The notes beneath the pieces are model-generated. The model was not told the DNA's origin. It worked only from the letters and a program-made list of their open reading frames with translations, and did not search any database. This document shows positions 33,520 through 45,013 of a stretch of DNA of 64,000 bases, one piece after another (within the stretch, counting starts at the first letter, position 1; each line of letters opens with the position of its first letter). The position numbers were made by a program, and so were the translations under genes. Source of the DNA: Stenogyne calaminthoides (lineage: Eukaryota > Streptophyta > Magnoliopsida > Lamiales > Lamiaceae); NCBI GenBank assembly GCA_037126765.1, contig JBBCBC010000007.1, forward strand, positions 24,623,667 through 24,687,666, written 5' to 3'.

Positions 33520-33917
33520 GTTAGAATATCGATATACATATATCGTTATGAATCTTTTCCATTCTCGATATTCTTCTTTTCAACGTGATCTCTTATGAAG
33601 TGGTGTCTCGACATCTACATGCTTGCATCTTGTATGTAGAATCGGATTACGAGTGATTGCAATAGACTATTTGTCGCGAGAATATAGGTACGTTCTTAGC
33701 TAAATGTTGTAATCCTCATTTCCGATCGAGCCGAATTGGGAACAACAACTTCCTGCAACCATATATTCTACTTGATTTGTTGATGTAATAAAACCACGAG
33801 ATCGGTTTTACTTCCTTTCTATGTTCTGAGGTTGATTTTATTTGCAACCTCCATAATCGATCGAGAATACCCACTAAGCTCTAGATTATCATCGAAATAA
33901 ACCAAGGTTTATTGTTC
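33520..33917 (-). pseudogene. Copia B RNase H, heavily degraded
   Basis: At the nucleotide level it follows the RNase H of Copia D and A (CTTGCATCTTGTATGTAGAA for the HTRxxHVDIR part, CAACTTCCTGCAACCATATA for EYMAA). No frame longer than about 40 codons survives. Confidence 0.7.
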
Positions 33918-34860
33918 CTATATTAAAATCGAACTTGCTTCCTTAGGTGGTGACCATTGGATTTGCATTAAATCGCACATACACCTCTGCGAAAGTGATA
34001 TATCTCGGTCTGGCTGCGGTCGGTATAATAAAGATCCAATGAGAGCCCTATATTCCTTCTGATTTGTTTTCTGACCGGCCTCATCTGGATCCATCTTGAA
34101 TCCAGTCATCATAGGAATTTTGGCTTCCTTGCTATTTTGAATTCCAAACTTAGCCAAAATATTCCTAGTGTACTTTGCTTGGCAGATGAATATCCTTACC
34201 GAACTTTGTTTAACTTGGAGACCTAGAAAGTAATTCATCTGACCCATCATGGACATCTCGAATTTCCCTTGCATCAGTTTGCTGAATCTTTCACATAGGT
34301 TCTTGTTTGGAGATCCGAAGATGATGTCGTCCACGTAAATCTGAACCATCAGAATATCTTCTCCATCTTCTATTCAAAGGTTACATCCCATTGTTCCTTT
34401 AGTGAACCCACTTTCGATCAAGAACGAGAGAGTGTATCATACCAGATCAAGTTTTCAACCATAAAGAGCTTTTCTTAAAATACACTTGGTTGCCTTTTTT
34501 CAAAAGCACGGAGGTTGTTCGACATAAACTTCCTCCGCTAGTACCCCGGTTTAAGAAAGCACTTTTAAATCGATACCTGATGAACCCTCGTGGGAAGCAT
34601 AAGCGAAAACAAAATGGCTTCAAAAGAAAGGTCTCATCGTAATCAATTCCTTCGATTGTGAATACCCCTTAGCAACAAGTCTTGCCTTATTTAAAAACAT
34701 TTTTCTCATCTCTTTGTTCTTGAAGATCCATTTCGTAAATTATGGCCTCGGTCCGTCTACTAGTTCCCATACTTCATTTCTCTCGAACTGCTCCAAATCC
34801 TGCGCATGGCTAGAATCCGGTTTAAACTTGTAATGCTTCCTCGATTGTAGTAGGTTCCTT
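33918..34860 (-). pseudogene. Copia B reverse transcriptase
   Basis: The frame 34349-33918 keeps VQIYVDDIIFGSPN (catalytic Asp pair), FEMSMMGQMNYFLGLQVKQ and the KMDPDEAGQK part; this is the SIRE pattern. Upstream (34350-34860) the RT N-terminal half is recognisable by nucleotide similarity to 53110-53600 but shattered by indels. Confidence 0.85.
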
Positions 34861-36220
34861 CATAGACAGAGATAACAATACATGGCACTTTCAAACGATG
34901 TCTAGTTTTAATTTTATCGAAATTATCGGATCGGTTGGATGACCGGTTATCCGTGTCCTTCTATTCTCGATTTCTACGGTTTTGAGAACATCGTCCGTTT
35001 ACGATAAAATCTTATTACTAGTGATTGGGAGTGGTATAGGTTATAGTCCACTTGATAAGAACAAGTCTCGGTGATGTTGGAATCATCATGTCATGTCCAT
35101 TCGCGAGAACTTCAGAGTTCCCCAACGGATGGTTCGATTCTTCTTATCTCGGTAATCGGCTTTTTTCATCGATTGTTCGTACCTTAGGATCTCGATTGAT
35201 CGGTGAATCAATCTGGAATGTAAATTGATCTGATTTACGATCCTTTATCCTTGATCGTTATTTTTATCCATTTTCGAATATCGTGTTACGGTAGATCGTG
35301 CACTTTTGTTACGAGGCGATTTCTCTTGATCGAAAGATGCTTCATTAAAAAGTACATGGGGTGTTTCTTCCACAACAAGGGTTAAGACCTTTTTGCTAGA
35401 TGAGGAATACCCTAGAAATATACCCTCATCGGACTTGGCCTCAAAGGTCTTCAACCCGACTTTTCCCATTGTTGTGTATGAAACACTTGACAAAAACATG
35501 GAAGTAAAAACACGAGGTTTTACGCCCTTCCACACATAAGGTGTTTTGTAGTGAGCCTTAGTCGAGACATCTGTTTCTGCGTATGGCATGCAAAATTATA
35601 CGCCTGAAAACGGTTTGGTATCGCATGTTCAATAACATTGTTCGAAAGAACTTCTTTGAGAGTTCTGTTTCTCCGCTCAGCTACTCCATTCTTTGTAGGC
35701 GTCCTCATGGTGATGTTTCATCTTTGTATACCAAACTTAGAGCAAAAATCGATAATAAAGGAGTTCAAAATTGCATACCTTTATCCGATCGATTTTTTAC
35801 TCTGGCTGACACCCTTCTCATTTTGTAATCTTCTTAGTAAATCGGGTATCTTGGTTGTCGTCTCATTCTTCTTATGTAAGAATATAACCCGTAAACTTGG
35901 AATAGTCATCCACGATTACGAGTGTATTTGCGTCCGTTGAGATCGACCGGTGTAATCGGTCCAAACAGATCCATATGAAGCGGTTGCATTACTTCTGCTT
36001 TGATGCCTTTGGTCCGGAAATCCTTTGAATGAAGCTTTGACTGTTTTTCCCGAAATATAATATGTCATCCTTTGAGAACACTTCATTCGGAAGTCCTTCC
36101 ACTAGAGACATCCTCGCTATCTTATTAAGAGTTTTAAAGTTCGGATGGCTCATTCTTTTGTTCCATATACTTTTGGAACTCTTAACAATCAGGCATGCAT
36201 TTCTTGGACAACTGTTCCAA
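34861..36220 (-). pseudogene. Copia B integrase and integrase-RT linker
   Basis: The frame 35708-35520 holds KNGVAERRNRTLKE (catalytic Glu). The frame 35589-35245 holds the post-core part (FEAKSDEGIFLGYSS). Upstream pieces to about 36220 carry the zinc-finger and DLFGP regions in broken frames. The linker 34861-35244 has no frame left. Confidence 0.8.
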
Positions 36221-36540
36221 TCACCGGATCGTCCCTTTTCTTGAACCGATTAACAATATCTGTTGAGTGACTCGATTCTTGATAGTGCATTGATCAGTCG
36301 AGAACTCAACACTGAATCCGTTGTCGCAGAATTGTGAAACCGATAATAGGTTGTGCTTCAGACCTTCGACAAACGATACTCCAGTTACTTGTACATCATC
36401 ATTCTCTAAGGTTCCGAACCCTTTGGTATAACCAAAGTTATCATCACCGAAGAGTACATATGTATATATGTTTGCTTCCAAATCATGTGCCTTGAGCATC
36501 CACTATCGATGTACCAGATAGTTGCTTGCACACCTCCTTT
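36221..36540 (-). pseudogene. Copia B protease active-site region and GAG-pre-integrase
   Basis: IDSGCSRHM (aspartic protease DSG) reads through about 36494-36525; the frame 36499-36221 then gives VEGLKHNLLSVSQFCDNGFSVEF, the conserved pre-integrase segment. Confidence 0.85.
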
Positions 36541-38913
36541 GTTGGCCAGACCCACGCGAACCTGCAATCAGATCAGGTTTTAGGTACCCCTTTCGGATTG
36601 GGTCCTGAGGGGTTAGGTTTGGATTTGGGGATCCATACAAACAGAGCACTTCTATGGTGATCAATCAGATCAGAAGGCCTGATTTGTCTCCCATACTCAA
36701 CATAATCATACTTATCCTCATATGCTTTCTGATTTGTATGATTACTTGTGTGAACCTTGGATGACTTAGAAGACTTATGATTTACCTTTTCAGTTTGTCT
36801 TCTTTTTATCCAGTGTGGTTCAGGTGCAGTAGCCCTAAATTTCTGACTATAGGGGTAGGTACGACTGCTACCATCAAAAGATTCATATCCTTTTCGCATA
36901 GATGGTTTTCGCAGTTTACCTGAAGCATGCTTATTAGGCGGTGACCGTGGATCGGGTCTCATAGGTTGTCTTTTTTCGATTCTGATCTGCTTGATCGAGG
37001 TTGAGGTTTTCTTCGGAAAAACCATTCTTCCGTTGATTCCTCGGTGATGCTTTACCGTTAGGGTCCATTTCATTTCCCTTCTCGGTTAGGCACTTGCCTT
37101 ACCGCTCAACCGGTCTCTTACCCTATTAGATACAAGTTTAGCTTTTGGTGTATCTTTTTTCGAGAAATTATTTTTACGAGATGAATCAATGAGGATGTGG
37201 AGGGTTTCTCATAGCCAAGTCCCTCCTTATCAATCTTTACTCGAAAATAGGCGTTCATGTCTTTAATTGGTTTGAGATGATTTTGAAAAAACATCTATTT
37301 TCTTCGCATTTTTTCCTCGGAGGATTTGAGGACTTTCATGCATTCGGAATAGCTCATCGAATTTTGCTTGCAAGATTTTGAAGTCATCGAAAAATCGTTC
37401 TTTGATCTGCTTTTCGATCGAAGCTTTAACCGAAATTTTAAATTCCTCGGTTACCTTCCTATGTTAATTGATCTAAGTTGAAGGTTTTTACGAGATCATT
37501 TTCTTGACAAAGTGATTATTTTAAGATCCTCGAATTATCATTCTCTGCTTCCAAATAGCATAAGTTTCTCTTGCATTGGAGAATTCAAGCAATTGCTCTG
37601 AAGTCAATCTCCCGGCCCGGTGTGCTTAATGATAAAAGCGAAACGAAGGGGTTTTGGAGGTTACCTCGGAAAAGTTCATTATCGTCGATTTCGGATCTTC
37701 ACTTTCATAGAAATATATAACATCTTCTCTGAGAGGAGTATCCGGAGTCCTCGGGATAGGATATTCTGATATAACCATATCTTACGTCTCTAAACCGTTG
37801 CTCTCTTTTGTTCCTCTTTTCTTCCCTCTCTCTGGCGTCCAGTGCAGGCCTATAGTGACTGGCTTCTCCGTTCATCCACCGTTCCCTTCCTTCCGGGTGA
37901 ATCACTCATATATGACCTGTCGGTGATTTCCCTTTCGATAGTAGTCCGAGTTTCTTCTATCCGATTGGTTATCTCTTCCTTCCTTTGTCGATTATCTCTT
38001 TTCCCTTTCATCTCTGTGATCCCTCCGATCATCGATCTGGTTCTTCTCCGGAGATCTATTATGCGATCTCCTATCTCGTCCTCGGCTATGTTGATAGTCC
38101 TTATAAAATCTTCGATACTTACCAAGTTGTATATCGACTTTTCAAGCTTCCCAGTAAGCAACGCGATCTTTTTTACTTAATATATTTCCAATGGGTTCAT
38201 TGGCCTTTGTTCTGCTCTTGGTTGCCTTGAAAGCAGCATTTTTTGAAGTCGAGGTTTCAAGGGGGCCTCGTCTTCATCGACTTGACCTCATTCAATCAAT
38301 CGAACTTCGTGAGCTTTAAGACTCAAGAACAAGCTACTAGGTTTCATTCTTGAAATGTCCCGGCAATCTTTGATTACCGTGACCTTCATGTCCCATTCTT
38401 GGTGAGAGACCTTAGGATCTTATAGTTGATATCTTTATCGGTCATCTCTCTACCAAGTTCTCGAAGCTTGTTTATAGACATTGTAATTCTTCCATCGATT
38501 CGTTGATGGTTTCGTTGAAAGCAATCTTGATTTCTCGAACTTCACCGTTCGGCTTGAAGACCCATCTGTTCATTTCCCTCGCAGATCTCGGCCCCAATCC
38601 CATTGCTTTTCGCAGATTTGAGATACTTAATCTTCTCTTTAGTGACCTTATCCATTGTCTTCATGATGATATGTCTTGCAATGGTGTCCAGTATCATTTT
38701 TCTTTCTTCGTGGTCCATCGTATTGGGCTTTTTAATAAGACTTCTGTGGGAAAGTCCGGATCTCCTCCATTGCCCGGGATTGTCGTAGTAAATGATGATG
38801 GGTCCTCTTATGACTTCCATCATTACGCCAATAGATGGTTGGACATATATATGGCCCAATCTTACTCATCAATAGAGAACTTGATCATGATACATACCGG
38901 ATGTGTTATCCAT
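36541..38913 (-). pseudogene. Copia B gag
   Basis: The start is ATG 38913, opening MDNTSGMY as in Copia D (58017), about 100 nt after the primer site. Pieces at 38859-38542 (MKTMDKVTKEKIKYLK) and 38161-37850 belong to the capsid and Arg-rich parts; 37073-36573 is the basic tail. The zinc knuckle is not readable. More than five frame breaks. Confidence 0.75.
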
Positions 38914-39012
38914 CTTTGAGTGATTTTGGAAAATGAATGAGTTTTAAAAGCGGTTTTTCAAGATCGATTCAGATGACCACAATGACCGGTCGGTGGTCGG
39001 AAGAACCAACCG

Positions 39013-39024
39013 CTCTGATACCAC
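39013..39024 (-). promoter_or_regulatory. Copia B primer-binding site (tRNA-Met)
   Basis: TGGTATCAGAGC on the minus strand, two bases from the 5' LTR. Confidence 0.92.
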
Positions 39025-39026
39025 TT

Positions 39027-40560
39027 GTAGGTCCCGAACGGGTTATGTGAGGGCAGAAGTCTAGAGGGGAGGGGTGAATAGACTTATGAAAAACTTTTCG
39101 TAGGATCGGTGTGCGGCGGATACTTTGATCAGTGCGGAAAATGAATCGATTCGATCGATAACCAACTTCTTGAAAACCCGGAAAGGCGGATCGATTCGTA
39201 ACTATCGAGTTAATCGATCGTCTAAGTTTTTTACCGTGAAAAACCGATTTGTATAATCGATTCCAAGTTTTATCTTTTTTAATCGGATGTCGAAAATCCG
39301 TCGGATCGAAGCTTGGTCTTTGTCGAATTAACTTAGAATGTATCTTGCGCTTTAAGATTGTGCGATGTGAGAGCGATTAATCAAAGCATTAAAGGCAATA
39401 CAAGATTTATAGTGGTTCGGACAAACCAGTCCTACATCCACTCTTCCCTTTCACAAGGGGCACCAACTTAACCGACTTAACCGACTGGACTTAGATTAGT
39501 GTGTTAGTCCAACACAGTACACCAACAGATGTTTTAAGAGTTCTCACTCAACCGATCCCGTAAATCAAGATTTAGAAACCCTAGATCGAAATCTTGCTAA
39601 ACAACTTATCCTAACTTGGGGGTTTGGGTAAGATTGTTGAGGTTCCAACTATGAAATCTTTTCTTTGCGTATAAGCGACTGATAGCTAGATGAAAAAAGA
39701 TTTCTTGCTAAGAACTTATGGGATGAACACAATATAAAATAAGCTTGTAGTTGTGTTTCTTCGTGCGAAATCGACTATAGTTTGAGCTTCTTGATTATGT
39801 TGTTTGTCCCAAAGATTTCCGTATGTCACTCAAGTGTGATCCCATATTTATAGACCTTGAGATCAAAGAGCCGTTGGAGAGCAATTTGAATCTCGTGCTA
39901 TTTTAGGTAGAGTTGCGTTTGATGTGACGTGCTTCAGAACGGCATGGCTGGAAGTTTATAGCCGTTTGAGAAAGCAACAACACCCGAACCCGTCGGTTCG
40001 ATTCATACGTGTTTCTTCCCTTATTGGATGAAAGCCTTGCTTTGCGGTGTTGTTCCTCCAACTAAGGTTTGTATTCATCTTGTTCGGATCGCGGACGTAT
40101 GATAAGATGAAACATCGATTTTCATCTTATGAAATCGTCGATCGAAAATCGTCGATCCACCCACCTGGAATCTTAAGCGCTGTTGACTTAGCTTCAACCC
40201 GTGACTCCTACCGGATGTAGGTCTTCTCGGTCTTATCTTCTCGAAGTCATCGATCTTCTAGTATAGAGGTTTGAGCTTCAACTTCCATTGAGTTATCCGA
40301 CGAGATCGATTCAATCGATCTTTAGTTACGGTTTAAGCGTTACGCTCATGGATATCGACTTTCTTCGATTCTTGAGATCGACCTTTACATATTGAGTTCC
40401 CCCTCAATATGTGACCTATCTATTACATCGGTTTTTCTATACAATCATTATCAAGCTTTGTCTCCTATAGCAAAGAATGTAAACATCGATCATTAACAGT
40501 CCGACCGGTCCTATTACATGTGTTTTTGGAACTTTCATCAAAACTATAAATTTCCCAACA
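39027..40560 (-). repeat. Copia B 5' LTR
   Basis: 1534 bp, TGTAGGTCCC...CCCAACA, followed by the AAGCT duplication at 40561-40565. Confidence 0.94.
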
Positions 40561-40918
40561 AAGCTCCTCCTTAAAAACATAAATAATTTCAATATTATAT
40601 ATATTAGTAAACTATTATCATAATAAATATTAAATACTTAGAGAGAAGTAATTATAAAATAAATAAATTATTACCTTGCCCAACTCATTATCAACATCAT
40701 CAAGAAGTGTGGAATATTGTGAGTGAGTAGTTGCACCAATCTCTGAAATACCAAAAATGATTATTAAAATTTTTAGAACTTGGAAATTAAAAATCATAAC
40801 ACATATTTACGTAAATTAAATACATTTTGCTTCAGCCCAAAGCCAATCTTGTGAACATATAAAAGCTTCTAAAGTGTTATGGTGAAGTTACTACGATGTG
40901 GGGTCACAAACCTTCCAC

Positions 40919-42088
40919 CTATACTAAAAGCCGAATTAGAAGCCATTGTAGAGATAGGAATTGCCAAAATATCTCTAGCAATTGCAAAGTAGGATACTTG
41001 AGTGCATTCTTCCACCAACTTAGTATATCAAAATCAATCTTTCTTGGTATTACAGGCTCTTCCAAATAATTATTCAATTCAGTTTTTACACTATCTTGAT
41101 CATATTCAGAGGCAACAAACTTGTCGTAATTGCTCATTGGATCTACATCATCAAGACTCATGGATGAAGACGCTGTAGACTGAAGAGAAGCACTAACTTC
41201 ACTAGCTTTTGATTTCAATGTGTACTCATTCACCAAATCAACACAAATCCTTTTAATCCTTTCAATCTCCATCTTAGCATTTATATTATTATAAAGAAGA
41301 GGGAAATAATAGCCCAACAATTTAAGCTTATATCTATGATCCAAAACAGTTGCAACACCCATAATACCATTAATCTAAGATCAATATTTTTTAAACTTTT
41401 CTAACGTCTTTTTTGCCATATCCACAATGGTGGAATTCTCAGAATTAAGTCACTTCCTCAAAGCCAATCTAATTTCACAAATTTTGGGAAAATATAGATT
41501 TGCAGTAGGATATTCAGTCCCTGAAAATAACTCAGTCACAATATTAAAAAAACTTCAATTTATCACAAATGACTTTAGCATTTTTCCAATCTTTCTCTGT
41601 TGGAAGACTTTTATAAAGGGGCTTCTTTTTTTGCCAATCAATTAAAGACACTCTTATAACCAATAACAACATCAAACATTTTAAAAGTAGAATTCCATCT
41701 TGTCTTGCAATCTAACATCAATTTCCTAGAGGTTGGAACTTTCACTAGATTAGCATTTTCTTCAAACTTCTCACGTCTTTTAGGCGTGGCTACCCAAAAA
41801 GCAACACTAGAACGAATGTTACCAATACCATCACCAGTAACATCCAAACCATCTTTAACAAATAAGTTCAGAATATGAGCACAATATCGCATATGCAATA
41901 ATGACTCATCCAACCAAAGATCATTTTTATCCAATTTCTTCAAAATATCATTAATCATAGCATCATTAGTTGAACAATTATCTAATTTCAATGTCGACAT
42001 CTTATGATCAAGATTTCAATCAATCAAGCAATCAACAAGAGCATCACAAATAACTTCAGATGTATGCGGGCATGGAATGTAGATAAAC
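40919..42088 (-). pseudogene. hAT transposase, exon 2 (catalytic core to C terminus)
   Basis: It starts right after a splice acceptor (AG at 42090-42089) with the TSEVICDALVDCL part. The frame 42000-41638 holds LKLDNCSTNDAMI and MRYCAHILNLFVKDGL (core Asp and C-x-x-H region) and LDCKTRWNSTFKM. A frame break region lies at 41640-41360. The last frame, 41362-40919, has VLDHRYKLKLLGYYF, a DUF4413-like region, and the dimerisation motif FDILSWWKNALKYPTLQ. This is the RICESLEEPER/Tam3 order. The protein would cut the element's ends in the nucleus; stops make it dead. Confidence 0.88.
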
Positions 42089-42177
42089 CTAAAGTAAATT
42101 ATAATATGTTAATAACAAAATAAAAAAATCATGAATTGCAAACAAACAAGATTAACAAAGTATAAAAAGATAATTAC
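42089..42177 (-). other. Probable intron in the hAT transposase
   Basis: Donor CAG|GTAATTA (from 42177) and acceptor TTTACTTTAG| (to 42089) give an 89-nt, AT-rich intron. Joining the two exons brings the IDES..LQSRIV part onto the CPHTSEVI part, as in intact family members. Confidence 0.75.
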
Positions 42178-42919
42178 CTGACAATTCGACTTTGGAGCTT
42201 TTAAGATTCATCAATAAAATGCGTTGTAACAACCATGTATCCTTTCTTTTGGTTGCTTGGTGTCCACATGTCTGTTGTGATGGAAAATCTACCCGTGCTC
42301 TTATCAAAAGCCCTCTTTATCTTTTTTTTCTCAAAATCATAAATTTGCATTATGTCGTTCTTCACCGTATTTCGAGAAACCACTTTAAACAGTGGTTGAA
42401 GAGAACTCAAAAACCTTCAAAACCCAAAATGTTCCACGATGTTCAAGGGATACTCATGCAAGATGATCATAGAGACCATTTCTTTTCTTACGATTTCTTC
42501 ATTAAATGTGCAAGTCCCCAAAACCAATTTTTCCCTCGCCATTTTTCTTGGGCCTCAAAATTGATTGCTTTATGTCTCTTGTTTTTTCTCAATGGGCATA
42601 TATTGAAATGATCGTGCAAGTTCCTCGTCCCATTCTTTGTATCTCCTCCAAGTTTTTTTTTACAATAATAGCATATCGCCTTCCACTCACCATTAATCTT
42701 TTGTCTCTTGTAATGATTCTACGCTTCTGATGTCAAGCCTTTTTTATTTGCTAATGACAAAGTGTCTTCACTTTCATCCGTACAATTTATTTGATTTGAA
42801 TTATTTGGTGTCGGAATCTCATCCCCCGACATGATTATTGGAGTACCATCATTTGGTGGTTGAGAGCTAGGTGCGGGATCACACAAAGAATTTTTAGTAG
42901 GCACGTTGGAAGTTGACAT
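42178..42919 (-). pseudogene. hAT transposase, exon 1 (BED zinc finger to core start)
   Basis: The likely start is ATG 42919 (MSTSNVPTKN). After a stop at 42719-42721 the frame continues with the BED zinc finger: AICYYCKKKLGGDT (Cys pair) and NLHDHFNICP (His pair region). Farther on, frame 42410-42201 has FSITTDMWTPSNQKKGYMVVT, the conserved start of the hAT core. At least two stops or frameshifts. Confidence 0.85.
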
Positions 42920-43483
42920 ATCACATATTATAAAAAAAATAGTTAATCCCAAATTAAATTTTAAAAAAGAGCAACTCATTACGAATAGATACATAGACAA
43001 ATTTAGTAAGTCGTGAACACATTCAATAATAAATTTGTTTCCTATAAAAGTTTCTAATTAGGAAAAAAATTAATGAATAATTGAGATATTCAATGAACTA
43101 ACAAGAAGTTGTTGAATTAGGAAAAAAATTTAATTAAATCCCTAAGAAAAAAGGAATAAATCCACGAGAGAGAAAGCAGGGGATCATCAGAGATCCGTTT
43201 CTATCAAATTTGTGATCAACACAATTCCAATCAGAAATTAAGATGCACTATAGATAAATAACCAAATTGCTTCGAATTTCAAAACTAACAGAAAACATAA
43301 CAAAACAATGTACAAGAAAACAAGAAATCACGCAAGAAAAACTCTCAAGTATCCAATGTGATCGATCCCACTAAATTAAACTCTTTTCACAATTAATTAG
43401 TTCATGTTTTCTTACAAATAAATCACTTTTCTGGAGTAAAAGAGAACAACATCAACAAAGATATATAAATATATATATACCGA

Positions 43484-43486
43484 CAT

Positions 43487-43535
<49 letters not shown>
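43484..43535. repeat. Compound (AC)n-(AT)n microsatellite
   Basis: An ACACAC run passes directly into a TATATA run inside the hAT. Related (AT)n tracts lie at about 43928-43955 and 44017-44040. Confidence 0.95.
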
Positions 43536-43537
<2 letters not shown>

Positions 43538-43924
43538 TACATAAAAAGAAATTAACATCAACAACCAAAATCTCAATAAATTCATCGACAGTGACATCAA
43601 CTTTGAATTAGGAAATAAATCCAATTTTTATTCACATAATATATAACTTTTAAATTTGTAAAAAGAAAAAAACAAACCTTTTTGGGGAGATGGCGACTGG
43701 CGAGCGCTGGCAAGTGGCAGACTGGTGGGCACTGGCGAGTGAGCTGACGAGAGAGTGGTGGTCGCTAGCGACCGTCGGATGGCGGGGCTGGCGTGGCCGT
43801 GAGGTAAGGGTGAGAGAAGAATGAGGGAGAGGCTGAGGGACAACGGGACAACGGGAGGGAGAGGGACTGTGGGAGGGACGAGAATGCAGATTAAGTTTAG
43901 AAAATTTTACAAATATAATTATTC

Positions 43925-43958
<34 letters not shown>

Positions 43959-44129
43959 CGGGAGGGAGAGGCTGAGTCGCTGAGGGAATGCATGAGTAAT
44001 ACATATTATTCATTTATATATATATATATATATACATATACATATTATTAATTTAAATAAAAAAATTGGGGCCCCACCGATAATATATGATCTCTCAAGT
44101 GGGGAAATACTATCCTCGCCCCGCCTCCA

Positions 44130-44219
44130 TCCCCCCACGGTAATTTTTGCGGGATTCCCCACCCGTTTGCTCACGGTTCCCGTGGGGAACGGGGATTCCC
44201 CGCCCCACTGCCAAGCCTA
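44130..44219. repeat. hAT right terminal and subterminal GC-rich repeat
   Basis: CCCCACGG...GGGATTCCCCACCCG...CCCGTGGGGAACGGGGATTCCCCGCCCC then TGCCAAGCCTA, the inverted partner of 26764-26862. Confidence 0.85.
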
Positions 44220-44227
44220 GTCAAGAC

Positions 44228-44556
44228 AAACCAATCCGAGTCTTACATCTCAACTTCTACCAATGGATTATTCAATTCCATCTAATTTGTGAATCAATAT
44301 ACTTATTTACAAGGAACTGACAATGTGATCTTTTGTGATCTACTACACACCACATTGTCTACAATGTAAAGTATCTTTGAACGTTTATGCAATAAATATA
44401 TAACATTCATTATATTTAAAGAAAATAGTGATAAAAAAATTATCCTCATAAATAAAAGTGCAAGAATCAGTGTGTATACAAAGTAGCACTAATAGCATAT
44501 TTTTTAGTATATAACCGTAACGTATATATATATATATATATTGGTTAAATCTTGTA
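44228..44556. other. Continuation of the block interrupted by the hAT, then AT-rich spacer
   Basis: Non-coding. The first about 180 bp should rejoin 25520-26763 once the hAT is removed. A (TA)n run lies at 44524-44541. Confidence 0.4.
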
Positions 44557-44762
44557 TGCATCCATGTGCACCGTTCACTAATAGTGCATTCTAGAACCAT
44601 ACAACTTGTTATACTGAAAGATGTAATTTTTTTACAATGAATCGTGCAACTATTAATATGGAAAAATAGTTGCACGGTTCAGTGTAAATAAGTGGCATCT
44701 TTCAGTATAACAAGTTGCACGGTCCTAAAATGCAATATGAATGCACGGTGCACATGGATGCA
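44557..44762. mobile_element. Foldback MITE-like element (206 bp palindrome)
   Basis: TGCATCCATGTGCACCGT at 44557 is matched by its reverse complement ending 44762. The two arms pair almost throughout, sharing ACAACTTGTTATACTGAAAG, with a centre near 44659 between CGTGCAACTAT and ATAGTTGCACG. No transposase, no certain target duplication. The near-perfect hairpin is typical of foldback-type miniature elements and can give small RNAs. Confidence 0.75.
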
Positions 44763-44883
44763 CATGAGACTCACTCATATTTTTTTAAATTATTAAATTC
44801 TAAGACACTCTCGAATATATATGATAATTAGGGTTTCAGGCAAATGATTAGACTAAAAGTATGTAGTGATATTAGAATATTAA

Positions 44884-45013
44884 AAGTATGTAGTTGCCAT
44901 AAAGTTAATCCAAGTATAGCTTGGATAGTGGCCAAGCTTTGCTGTCAAGAAATTCCCAGTCCTAAAGTGCCTCACCTTCAAAAGTCTTGACACCAATGAA
45001 GTAATATCAGATA
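44884..45013 (-). pseudogene. Old LINE reverse-transcriptase C-terminal fragment (left part)
   Basis: The minus strand reads SLVSRLLKVRHF and AKLGHYPSYTW then TAA at 44884, the motif seen after the RT domain in plant L1-type LINEs. The frame carries on across Copia D into 59934-59972. No other part of this LINE is visible on the left. Confidence 0.75.

Larger units (their letters stand above)
27093..40560 (-). mobile_element. Copia B: SIRE-like LTR retrotransposon, complete but degenerate
   Basis: LTRs 27093-28532 and 39027-40560 share TGTAGGTCCCGAAC...TTTCCCAACA ends. The target duplication AAGCT is exact (27088-27092, 40561-40565). On the minus strand come the primer site (39013-39024), gag, protease, integrase, RT, RNase H, then a small antisense unit, an extra sense ORF and a polypurine tract at 28533-28544. 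13,468 bp in all. Coding parts are riddled with small indels. Confidence 0.95.
26764..44219 (-). mobile_element. hAT DNA transposon (about 4.0 kb) split by Copia B
   Basis: Terminal inverted repeats are TAGGCTTGGCA at 26764 and TGCCAAGCCTA ending 44219. The 8-bp target duplication is ATCAAGAC (26756-26763) and GTCAAGAC (44220-44227), seven of eight matching. Both ends are strikingly GC-rich against an AT-rich interior. Inside on the minus strand is a broken RICESLEEPER-like transposase (40919-42919). Copia B (27093-40560) lies inside near the left end with its own duplication. Removing B and one duplication leaves 3983 bp, normal for an autonomous plant hAT. Confidence 0.93.

Noticed and set aside
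43412..44051. Coding frames over AT/AC repeats (YIYIYI and VCVCVC stretches)
   Set aside because: They are translations of microsatellites.
44385..44675. A 96-codon ORF over the palindrome
   Set aside because: It reads through a foldback element and a TA run; no domain.
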